Positions 16,776 through 23,554 of a stretch of DNA of 64,000 nucleotides are shown piece by piece. How positions within the stretch are numbered: the stretch's first letter is position 1; every line of letters starts with the position of its first letter. The notes below the pieces were generated by a model. The model saw only the letters and a program-made list of their open reading frames with translations, was not told the origin of the DNA and ran no database searches. Origin of the DNA: Kistimonas sp964291485 (GTDB taxonomy: Bacteria; Pseudomonadota; Gammaproteobacteria; Pseudomonadales; Endozoicomonadaceae); contig OZ220224.1 in NCBI GenBank assembly GCA_964291485.2, forward strand, positions 2,232,001 through 2,296,000. Reading direction: 5' to 3'. The translations under genes and the position numbers were made by a program.

Positions 16776-17739
16776 AAGCCGGTAAGTCCATGATGTTTAC
16801 CGGTTTTATGAGATTGTCTTCAGCTTCTGCCTCTTCATCATTATCCGCAGTAAACTGGAGTGGGAATGTTTCTTTGTCGAACGCTGTATCGCCATCTTCA
16901 ACAGGGATTCCACGTGGTACCAAGCTGCTGAAATCGTAGAGCCTGTTATCTGCCAGGTGAGAGGGTGCGACATTGGTCACGGCTCTGAACATGCTTTCAA
17001 TCCGGCCAGGGAAGCGTTTATCCCATTCGGTCATCATGCCCTTGATGGTCTGGCGCTGGAGGTTAGGCTGGGAACCGCACAGATTGCAGGGGATGATCGG
17101 AAATTCCTTCAGTTCGGCAAACTTGGCGATATCTTTCTCCCGGCAGAAGGCCAGGGGGCGAATGACAATGTGTTTGCCGTCATCGCTGATCAGTTTTGGC
17201 GGCATGGCTTTGAGTTTGCCGCCATAAAACATGTTCAGGAACAGGGTTTCCAGGATGTCCTCTCGGTGGTGGCCCAAGGCAATTTTGGTGGCGCCGAGCT
17301 CAGTGGCTGTGCGGTACAGAATGCCTCGGCGCAGGCGTGAGCAGAGGGCGCAGGTGGTTTTGCCTTCGGGAACCTTGTCCTTGACGATGCTATAGGTGTC
17401 TTCTTCGATAATCCGGTATTCAACACCCAGACTGGCCAGGTATTCCGGCAACACGTGCTCCGGGAAACCTGGCTGTTTCTGATCCAGGTTGACGGCGACC
17501 AGTTCAAATTTGACCGGTGCATATTTCTGCAGATTGAGCAGGATGTCGAGCATGGCATAGCTGTCCTTGCCGCCGGACAGGCAGCACATGATGCGATCGC
17601 TATCCTCAATCATGTTGTAGGCAGCAATAGCCTGACCGGTCAGGCGGCGCAGGCGCTTCTGCAGCTTGTTGAAATTGACTTTTTCGCTTCGGGTCTCAAT
17701 CTGCATACAGTCAGGATACTTGGTTGTGTCAGTGGACAC
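16774..17739 (-). CDS. ttcA: tRNA 2-thiocytidine(32) synthetase TtcA
   Basis: Thiolates cytidine 32 of certain tRNAs, using ATP and an oxygen-labile iron-sulfur cluster. The 321-aa protein has the PP-loop SGGKDS at 55-60 and the Cys pairs CALC (about 131-134) and CNLC (about 218-221), which form the cluster site. GHHREDILETLFLNMFYGG is the usual TtcA segment. Length is normal. Convergent with the DUF547 gene. Confidence 0.96.
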   Translation of the reverse strand: MSTDTTKYPDCMQIETRSEKVNFNKLQKRLRRLTGQAIAAYNMIEDSDRIMCCLSGGKDSYAMLDILLNLQKYAPVKFELVAVNLDQKQPGFPEHVLPEYLASLGVEYRIIEEDTYSIVKDKVPEGKTTCALCSRLRRGILYRTATELGATKIALGHHREDILETLFLNMFYGGKLKAMPPKLISDDGKHIVIRPLAFCREKDIAKFAELKEFPIIPCNLCGSQPNLQRQTIKGMMTEWDKRFPGRIESMFRAVTNVAPSHLADNRLYDFSSLVPRGIPVEDGDTAFDKETFPLQFTADNDEEAEAEDNLIKPVNIMDLPA

Positions 17740-17984
17740 ACTGTGATGAACGGGATACGGCTCAGGTTAATCACAGTGATGAAATGTCGCAGCATTATAA
17801 AGACCTGTGCGCAAATAATCAGGTATTCATGACCGCAGGTGCACGCGGTTAATACATAGTTGTTCCCAGCAGCTATACCTCAGGAGACTTTCTGGCAGGA
17901 AAGCCCTGTGGCAGGGTTGGGCTTTGCTAGACTTTTTGGCTGATTTGATGGGGTGATTAGTCCGCAGGATTGATCATTCCAGTC
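17740..17984. other. Intergenic region between divergent ttcA and the DksA/TraR-like gene
   Basis: This is the upstream part of a 327-nt gap. I see no gene or RNA. It must hold the ttcA promoter, but no clear -35/-10 pair stands out. The part nearest the DksA/TraR-like gene, listed next, holds an FNR-type promoter. Confidence 0.5.
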
Positions 17985-18026
17985 ATGATTCAGATCAACC
18001 GCGCTGACCGGCAGTCTGACTAGAAT
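17985..18026 (+). promoter_or_regulatory. Class II FNR-type promoter of the DksA/TraR-like gene
   Basis: ATGATtcagATCAA (17985-17998) matches the FNR consensus TTGAT-N4-ATCAA at 9 of 10 positions. A good -10, TAGAAT, lies at 18021-18026. With +1 at 18033 the site is centred exactly at -41.5, the class II activator position. No good -35 is present, as expected for an activator-dependent promoter. The leader would be 34 nt with GGGAG before the ATG. Read from sequence and spacing; binding is inferred. Confidence 0.65.
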
Positions 18027-18066
18027 AGGGCATGGGCGGGATCTTGTTAGTTGCAGAGGGAGTCGA

Positions 18067-18396
18067 ATGAACAAAGAATACGAGGTGTTTCGCCAGCGGC
18101 TGAAGGCTCGGCAGGATGAGCTGGAGCGGCGTGTTGCCAACATTACCCGGGATGTGACCCGTAAGGCCAGTGCAGATTGGTCAGAGCAGGCCCAGGAGCG
18201 TGAAAATGACGAAGTTCTGGATGCGTTAGGTAACGAGGCGGTGGCTGAATTACGCCTGATCCAGAAAGCGCTAGAGCGAATAGAGGAGGGTGACTACGAA
18301 ATCTGTACCGGGTGTGGCAGCGAAATTCCCATGGCACGCCTCGAAATCATGCCCTATGCCGATCTCTGCGTGAAGTGTGCGGCGAATCAGGAATAA
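18067..18396 (+). CDS. DksA/TraR-family zinc-finger protein
   Basis: A 109-aa protein with an N-terminal coiled helical part (YEVFRQRLKARQDELERRVANI in part) and a C-terminal C4 zinc finger (CTGCGSEIPMARLE then CVKC). This is the DksA/TraR layout but shorter than DksA (about 150 aa). The coiled-coil tip has an Asp/Glu-rich segment (RENDEVLDALG) comparable to the tip acidic residues of DksA. DksA-type factors enter the RNA polymerase secondary channel and change promoter response. Which genes this one affects is unknown. An FNR-type promoter precedes it. Confidence 0.88.
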   Translation: MNKEYEVFRQRLKARQDELERRVANITRDVTRKASADWSEQAQERENDEVLDALGNEAVAELRLIQKALERIEEGDYEICTGCGSEIPMARLEIMPYADLCVKCAANQE

Positions 18397-18414
18397 GAGG
18401 CTATTTTGCTAATG

Positions 18415-18915
18415 TCATGCAGCTATTGTCTTACCCAGGATAAGATGGTTGTAGTGTTCGATAAACGCTTCCGGTGAGTGACTGTTTTCACTCTGATAAT
18501 GTTGCTGCCAGAGAGAAGCCAGAAGCTGAGGGTCGTTGGCGATTGCTGGGTCATCACTCATTGGGGCGGTGCTCAGGTAAACCATCCAGGCAATGGCTGT
18601 TGCATAGGAGAGGTTGGTGGCAAGTTCTGCATGCGGATGTAGCAGGAACTCCCGTTGGCTGGCAAGCCCCCTGACCTTGCTGGCCAGTTCGTGCTGGTTG
18701 TAAAGAAATGTGTCCCAGATTCTGCGGTGGGTCGTCGGGCTGATCTGGTAGATGCCGAGCGATGCATGATTGGCAAGGTGAAGGTGAGAGCCAAGACCGG
18801 ATTCTACGGCTGCGGTTCCCAGAAGCAGGTTTTCTGCCAGTGGTGACCGCATGTCGAGATGGTCTAGCGTGGGTTGGACGACATATTCCCTGAATTCGTC
18901 TGCGCAGATTCCCAT
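18415..18915 (-). CDS. Lysozyme-like (transglycosylase-fold) small protein
   Basis: A 167-aa protein of unknown name. LLGTAAVESGLGSHLHLAN followed by SLGIYQISPTTHR resembles the catalytic Glu and the G-x-x-Q-I motif of lytic transglycosylase/phage lysozyme folds. No signal peptide is seen. The frame is open to 19140, but its first 158 nt lie on apt in another frame and look non-coding. The ATG at 18915, with a poor ribosome site, is the first start clear of apt. It may follow apt in the fnr-apt transcript (67-nt gap). Start and function are uncertain. Confidence 0.6.
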   Translation of the reverse strand: MGICADEFREYVVQPTLDHLDMRSPLAENLLLGTAAVESGLGSHLHLANHASLGIYQISPTTHRRIWDTFLYNQHELASKVRGLASQREFLLHPHAELATNLSYATAIAWMVYLSTAPMSDDPAIANDPQLLASLWQQHYQSENSHSPEAFIEHYNHLILGKTIAA

Positions 18916-18982
18916 GGTCTTCAGGCTTCCCTGCCTTAAAGGTTCTATAAACGGGGAATCGGCGGTAATACCAATAGCTTGA

Positions 18983-19516
18983 TCAATAGCTGCAAAGGCT
19001 GAAGCTGGGTATGCCTTCGGCGTCGAGGCGTTTTGATCCACCCAGTGTCGGGAGGTCGATAATCGCAGCCGCTTCGACGGGGTCGGCGCCCAGTCGGCGA
19101 CAGAGTCGGGCTGCAGCACAAAGGGTGCCGCCAGTGGCAATCAGGTCATCGGCCAATAGCAGGCGATCACCCTTTTTCAGTGCATCAGTATGGATTTCGA
19201 GTGCGGCAGAACCGTACTCCAGCTCATACTCTTCGCGAATCACGTCATAGGGCAGTTTGCCGGGTTTGCGGAAAATGACCAGCGGCAGGCCCAGTTTGCA
19301 GGCCAGTGGCGAACCAACCAGGAAACCGCGGGCGTCCAGTGCGCCGATATGGGTGATATCCCTGTCCCTATAGCGCTCAGCCAGGGTGTTGATGATCATC
19401 GCTGTCCCTTTCGGGGACTGGAACAGTGGCGTGATATCGCGAAATGTCACGCCAAGTTCGGGCCAGTTAGGGATGGCCCGAATCAGGGAGTGAAGCAGTT
19501 GCTGGTCAAAAACCAT
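18983..19516 (-). CDS. apt: Adenine phosphoribosyltransferase
   Basis: Salvages adenine to AMP with PRPP. The 177-aa length is normal. The PRPP-binding loop is LLLADDLIATGGTL, and the family motifs FRDITPLFQ, ARGFLVGSPLA and FRKPGKLPY are intact. It lies 23 nt downstream of fnr on the same strand, probably co-transcribed. The window also encodes an adenine-deaminase-like protein and purine nucleoside phosphorylase, so several fates of adenine are encoded close together. Confidence 0.96.
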   Translation of the reverse strand: MVFDQQLLHSLIRAIPNWPELGVTFRDITPLFQSPKGTAMIINTLAERYRDRDITHIGALDARGFLVGSPLACKLGLPLVIFRKPGKLPYDVIREEYELEYGSAALEIHTDALKKGDRLLLADDLIATGGTLCAAARLCRRLGADPVEAAAIIDLPTLGGSKRLDAEGIPSFSLCSY

Positions 19517-19539
19517 CAGAGCGTGAGTCCTGCGCTGCG

Positions 19540-20298
19540 TTACTGAATGTTGACAATGTCCTGGTGTTCAACCAGCTTGCCACCGGCCAGGGCGCACAGC
19601 TCCATGGCGTTGGTGATCTCAATCTCTTTGCCATTGGCGTTGATCAGGCCGTTTTTCTGGAAACGGGTGAACACGCGGCTGACGGTTTCAACGGCCAGGC
19701 CCAGGTAGTTGCCCATTTCGTTGCGGGACATCGACAGACGGAAAGACTGTGATGAAAAGCCGCGACGACGGAACCGGCTGGCCAGGTTGATCAGGAATGT
19801 GGCGATCCGTTCGTCCGCATTCTTCTTCGACAGCAGCAGTTTCATCTGCTGATCTTCGCGGATTTTACGACACATGACGCGCATCAGCTGGCGACGAAGC
19901 TCCGGATAGTCGTCAGACAGTTTTTCCAGGCGATCAAACGGAATTTCGCAGACCATAGTGGTTTCAATGGCCTGGGCAGACACCGGATAAGCTTCTGTAT
20001 CGAGACCGCTCAGTCCCACCAGTTCACTGGGCAGGTAAAAGCCCGTGATCTGTTCTTCACCTTCGTTGGTGGCTGTGTAGGTTTTCAGTGCGCCGGAGCG
20101 TACTGCGTAGACACTGTGAAAAGGGTCACCTTCGAGAAACAGATGCTCGCCTTTTTTCAGCGGACGTCCTCGCTTGATGATCCTGTCGAGTTCATCAATA
20201 TCTTCAATTTTCAGCGCCAGTGGCAGGCAGAGCTGACTCAGGCTGCAGTCTCTGCAGGCCACATGAGTCACTTGCCGCACATTCAGCTTGGACACCAT
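19540..20298 (-). CDS. fnr: FNR/ANR oxygen-responsive transcription regulator
   Basis: A global regulator that binds DNA as a dimer when its oxygen-labile [4Fe-4S] cluster is intact. The 252-aa protein has the four cluster cysteines at 15, 18, 24 and 117. That is the E. coli spacing shifted by five. It has a cyclic-nucleotide-binding-like beta roll (about 45-140) and a C-terminal HTH with recognition helix ETVSRVFTRF. The E-x-x-S-R residues read TTGAT half-sites, and FNR-type sites occur upstream of hemN, the DksA/TraR-like gene and ccoN in this window. apt follows closely. Confidence 0.96.
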   Translation of the reverse strand: MVSKLNVRQVTHVACRDCSLSQLCLPLALKIEDIDELDRIIKRGRPLKKGEHLFLEGDPFHSVYAVRSGALKTYTATNEGEEQITGFYLPSELVGLSGLDTEAYPVSAQAIETTMVCEIPFDRLEKLSDDYPELRRQLMRVMCRKIREDQQMKLLLSKKNADERIATFLINLASRFRRRGFSSQSFRLSMSRNEMGNYLGLAVETVSRVFTRFQKNGLINANGKEIEITNAMELCALAGGKLVEHQDIVNIQ

Positions 20299-20346
20299 AC
20301 AGAAGAACCCCTGTGAACCGGTGGGTGTAAAAGTCGTTGCGGCCGT

Positions 20347-20375
20347 ATTGTAGGGGATTCTCCTGACAAGTTTAA
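20347..20375 (-). promoter_or_regulatory. Candidate promoter of fnr-apt
   Basis: On the minus strand the -10 is TACAAT (20352-20347), five of six consensus bases. A weak -35 TTAAAC (20375-20370) lies 17 bp upstream. No FNR site was seen here, so autoregulation is not evident. Confidence 0.4.
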
Positions 20376-20407
20376 GACTGTGAGGATACGTATCTGAATG
20401 TTTCTTG

Positions 20408-20450
20408 AAAAAAAGCCGGTTTCAATGTCAGAAAAAGACATGAAACCGGC
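20408..20450 (-). terminator. Rho-independent terminator of hemN
   Basis: Read on the minus strand, GCCGGTTTCA...TGTC pairs with GACA...TGAAACCGGC (one bulged base), and seven T follow (20414-20408). It starts 26 nt after the hemN stop and insulates fnr from hemN. Confidence 0.88.
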
Positions 20451-20475
20451 GTGTTTTCAGGATTTAAGGCGGGGG

Positions 20476-21858
20476 TTAGATAACCCGTGAGAAGCGCTGG
20501 ACTTCTGCCACCTGCTGATAAACGTCAAACTGCATGCAGATGTTGCGGATCAGCAATCTCCCACGGGGGTTGACGATAATGCGCTGCTTGTCCATCTGAA
20601 TCAGGCCGTCGGCAGCCATGGTGCTCAGTTTCTTGATGGCATGTGCAAAATAGTTTTGAAAGCAGATGCCGAACTTTTCTTCAATGGGTTTGACGTCCAG
20701 GCGGAAGTGACAAATCAACTGATTGATAACCGCACTGCGAATACGATCATCTTCATTCATCAATAAGCCGCGACGAATGGCCAGCTTGCCGTTGTTGATC
20801 CGGCTGGTGTATTCCTCCATGTTCGCGTGGTTCTGTGCGTAAACATTACCGACACGGCTAATGGAAGAAACGCCCATGCCAATCAGGTCGCACTGGCTGT
20901 GTGTTGTGTATCCCTGAAAGTTTCTGTGCAGTGTGCCTTGTTCCTGAGCGAGGGTCAGATCGTCATCGGGCAGGGCGAAGTGATCCATGCCTATATACAC
21001 GTAGCCGGCATCCAGCAGGCGGCTAATGGTATTTTCGAGGATCGCCAACTTTTCCTGTGGGCTGGGTAGGTCTTCACTGTTGATGCGCCGCTGAGGCATG
21101 AAGCGGTTAGGCATATGGGCGTAGTTGAAAACAGACAGGCGATCCGGGCGGATGTCGATCACCTTGTCGACGGTTTTCATGAAGCTGGCGCAGCTCTGGA
21201 AGGGGAGTCCGTAGATGAGATCGATGTTGATGGATTTGAATGTCAGTGCACGGGCGGCGTCAATGACATCCCGGGTTTCCTCTTCGCTCTGGACCCGGTT
21301 GACCGCCTGCTGAACGGTGGCATCGAAATCCTGTACACCGATACTGATCCGGTTGAAACCGAGCGAGCGCAGGTGGCCAATGGTGCTCCAGTCTGCTTCC
21401 CTTGGGTCGATTTCGATGGAGTAATCGCCAAAATCACCGCTGACCAGGTTGAAGTGCCTGGTGGTTTTGTCCATCAAAGCCTGCATCTGGGTGGGATTCA
21501 GGAAAGTCGGCGTGCCACCGCCCCAGTGGAGTTGTTCAACGGTTTGGTTGTGACCCATCAACTCAGACTGCATTTCGATTTCGTGGAACAACGCCTGCAG
21601 GTAGGGTTCGGCATGCTCGCGGCGTTTGGTGACGACCTTGTTGCACCCGCAGTAGTAGCAGACCCGGGCGCAAAACGGAATATGGAAGTAGAGAGACAGA
21701 GGGCGCCGGGCGGTGGCGCTGTCGGCGGCTGCAGCATGGTAGGCAGCAACGCCGAAATTGTCCGAGAACTGCAAGGCTGTCGGATAGGATGTATAGCGAG
21801 GTCCCGTCTGATCATAACGCTTGATCAGTTCGAGATCCCATATCAGTTCGGTTGCCAT
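20476..21858 (-). CDS. hemN: Oxygen-independent coproporphyrinogen III oxidase
   Basis: A radical-SAM enzyme that makes protoporphyrinogen IX precursors for heme when oxygen is scarce. The 460-aa protein has the cluster motif CARVCYYCGC (CxxxCxxC plus the extra Cys of true HemN), GGGTPTFL, and the GPRYTSYPTA N terminus that distinguishes HemN from HemW. An FNR promoter lies upstream. In pseudomonads hemN lies beside fnr/anr and near the cco cluster; here the T6SS block separates it from cco. Confidence 0.96.
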   Translation of the reverse strand: MATELIWDLELIKRYDQTGPRYTSYPTALQFSDNFGVAAYHAAAADSATARRPLSLYFHIPFCARVCYYCGCNKVVTKRREHAEPYLQALFHEIEMQSELMGHNQTVEQLHWGGGTPTFLNPTQMQALMDKTTRHFNLVSGDFGDYSIEIDPREADWSTIGHLRSLGFNRISIGVQDFDATVQQAVNRVQSEEETRDVIDAARALTFKSINIDLIYGLPFQSCASFMKTVDKVIDIRPDRLSVFNYAHMPNRFMPQRRINSEDLPSPQEKLAILENTISRLLDAGYVYIGMDHFALPDDDLTLAQEQGTLHRNFQGYTTHSQCDLIGMGVSSISRVGNVYAQNHANMEEYTSRINNGKLAIRRGLLMNEDDRIRSAVINQLICHFRLDVKPIEEKFGICFQNYFAHAIKKLSTMAADGLIQMDKQRIIVNPRGRLLIRNICMQFDVYQQVAEVQRFSRVI

Positions 21859-21978
21859 GCTCTTTACCCTGATCTTGTAATGGTGTCCGGCCCTATCCTG
21901 TGGTTGTCGTATAGAATGGGTGCGTGGATAGTTGCCGGTTATTTCGCGTAGTGATATTGCACAAAATACTGATTGACA

Positions 21979-22019
21979 ATTCTAGCTGGGTGCTAGGTTT
22001 TCGAGTTGATATGTATCAA
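21979..22019 (-). promoter_or_regulatory. Class II FNR promoter of hemN
   Basis: A perfect FNR box, TTGATatgtATCAA, lies at 22006-22019. Reading on the minus strand, -10 TAGAAT lies at 21984-21979. The box centre (22012.5) falls about 41 bp upstream of the expected start at 21971/21972. That is the class II position. The transcript leader would be about 113 nt. The site and its spacing are seen directly; activation of hemN by FNR is well known in related bacteria. Confidence 0.85.
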
Positions 22020-22300
22020 GAAGGCATCAAATAATGTTTCGTCAGTGAGTGTGAAGGGCGAAATTAATCCTGTTAAATGCTTTTTTTCATGCAAATAGCA
22101 TCTTTTCCCTTAGTTTACTGTTGGGTGAGTAGTATCGTCTACTAGGGAAAACCTGCCAGAGTGTGACAGAGTAAAGTTGTAAAAGTCTGATTAATCAAAT
22201 GGTTAACTGCTACGCTGTGTGCCGGGGCTTCATGATGACTATTGTGCCTGATGGCTTCACTTTGATTTCGTTCACTCAGCATCTCGTAGCGTGATTGTTT
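22020..22300. other. AT-rich gap between the hemN promoter and the adenine-deaminase-like gene
   Basis: This is the rest of a gap of about 440 nt. It is visibly AT-richer than the surrounding core genes. I see an imperfect inverted repeat (ATGCTTTTTTTCATGCAAATAGCAT, split around 22077-22101) but no gene, RNA or clear promoter. It may mark the left edge of the inserted block. Confidence 0.4.
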
Positions 22301-23317
22301 ATGCATCAATTCATTGCTGGTTTACCCAAGGCCGAACTGCATGTGCATTTGGAAGGGACGCTCGAGCCTGAGCATTGCCTGGCATTAGCGCAGCGGAATG
22401 GTATTGATCTCGAATACAAAACGCCTGAAGCATTGATTCAATCCTATGATTTCTGTGATTTATCTTCTTTTCTGAAAGTTTATTATTCGGGAATACAGGT
22501 TCTCGTCACAGAGCAGGATTTTTTTGAGCTGGCATTCCGCTATTTTCAAAGGGCCGCTTCCGACGGGATTGTTTATGTTGAGGCATTTTTTGATCCGCAA
22601 GCCCATACGGCGCGTGGTGTTCCATTTGAAGTGATTATTCAGGGTATTCATCGGGCACAATGTGAAGCACGAATGGTATTAGGCCTGGAATCCAACCTGA
22701 TCATGTGTTTTCTTCGAGATCAGAGTGCAGAAAGTGCCGCTGAACATCTCTCGATGAGTCTGCCATTCCGGGAGTGGATAGTGGGTGTTGGATTGGATTC
22801 GGATGAACACAACAATCCACCCTCGAAATTTGGACAGGTCTTTGCACAGGCGCGTGCTCATGGTTACCAGCTAACGATGCACTGCGATGTTAATCAGGCG
22901 AACACACTGGCCCATATCCGAGAGTGTCTGGAGCTGATCAAGGTTGATCGAATTGATCATGGATTGAATGTGCTTGAGGATGAGCAACTTTGCAGCGTAC
23001 TGATAAAGCGAGGAATTGGCTTAACGATTTGTCCCGTTTCAAACAGATATGTTGTGCAGTCATTGACGTCTGATGCCATCAGAACCATGTTACGTAAGGG
23101 GCTCAAGGTCACTGTTAACTCCGATGATCCTGCCTATTTTCGTGCTTATATAAATGAGAATTTAATCGCGCTGGTTGATGAAGGTGCTTTTACAAAAGGA
23201 GAAATCGTGCAGTTGATGATCAATGCTTTCAGTATTGCGTGGCTATCGAAAGCGCGAAAAGTAAGTTTTTTACAGCACCTTGCACAATATGCCGCCACCT
23301 ATGGGTTGCAGGTTTGA
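22301..23317 (+). CDS. Adenosine/adenine deaminase family protein lacking the HAGE motif
   Basis: The 338-aa protein is a TIM-barrel amidohydrolase closest in feel to Pseudomonas-type adenine deaminases. Shared features are AELHVHLEGTLEPE (metal His14 and His16), FFDPQAHTARGVPFE, GVGLDSDE..NPPSKF, RIDHGLNVLED and TVNSDDPAYF. Where most members have H-A-G-E, with Glu as proton donor, this one has His194-Cys-Asp-Val-Asn. The substrate could be adenine, a modified adenine or something else. TTG at 22295 is a possible earlier start; no good ribosome site is seen. Codon choice looks more AT-rich than hemN. The gene stands alone between hemN and the T6SS block. Confidence 0.82.
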   Translation: MHQFIAGLPKAELHVHLEGTLEPEHCLALAQRNGIDLEYKTPEALIQSYDFCDLSSFLKVYYSGIQVLVTEQDFFELAFRYFQRAASDGIVYVEAFFDPQAHTARGVPFEVIIQGIHRAQCEARMVLGLESNLIMCFLRDQSAESAAEHLSMSLPFREWIVGVGLDSDEHNNPPSKFGQVFAQARAHGYQLTMHCDVNQANTLAHIRECLELIKVDRIDHGLNVLEDEQLCSVLIKRGIGLTICPVSNRYVVQSLTSDAIRTMLRKGLKVTVNSDDPAYFRAYINENLIALVDEGAFTKGEIVQLMINAFSIAWLSKARKVSFLQHLAQYAATYGLQV

Positions 23318-23554
23318 ATGAGTCGTTTCCTATCGACCCATCGATGAAGCCAGCAATGGTTTTATATGAGCATGCTTGAGCAGGAAGTCATTTACATCCT
23401 GGTATCTTGAAATCTGCGTCTTTTGAATGGTTGAACACGGCTTAAAAAATCAGTTAACGGATTCGCCTCTAATTCCTGTCTCGTAATATATAGAGCACCT
23501 GCTTTTAACAGTGCTCAGCATATCATCGTGATCTTATTGTCTGGAGGTTATGCC

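Noticed and set aside
18916..19140. N-terminal 75 codons of the lysozyme-like frame
   Set aside because: Most of this stretch lies on apt in another frame and its composition is that of a shadow. The first start clear of apt is at 18915.
21115..21951. A 278-aa open frame on the plus strand opposite hemN
   Set aside because: It is antisense to a clear hemN with intact motifs. Its sequence has no recognisable family and reflects codon bias of hemN.
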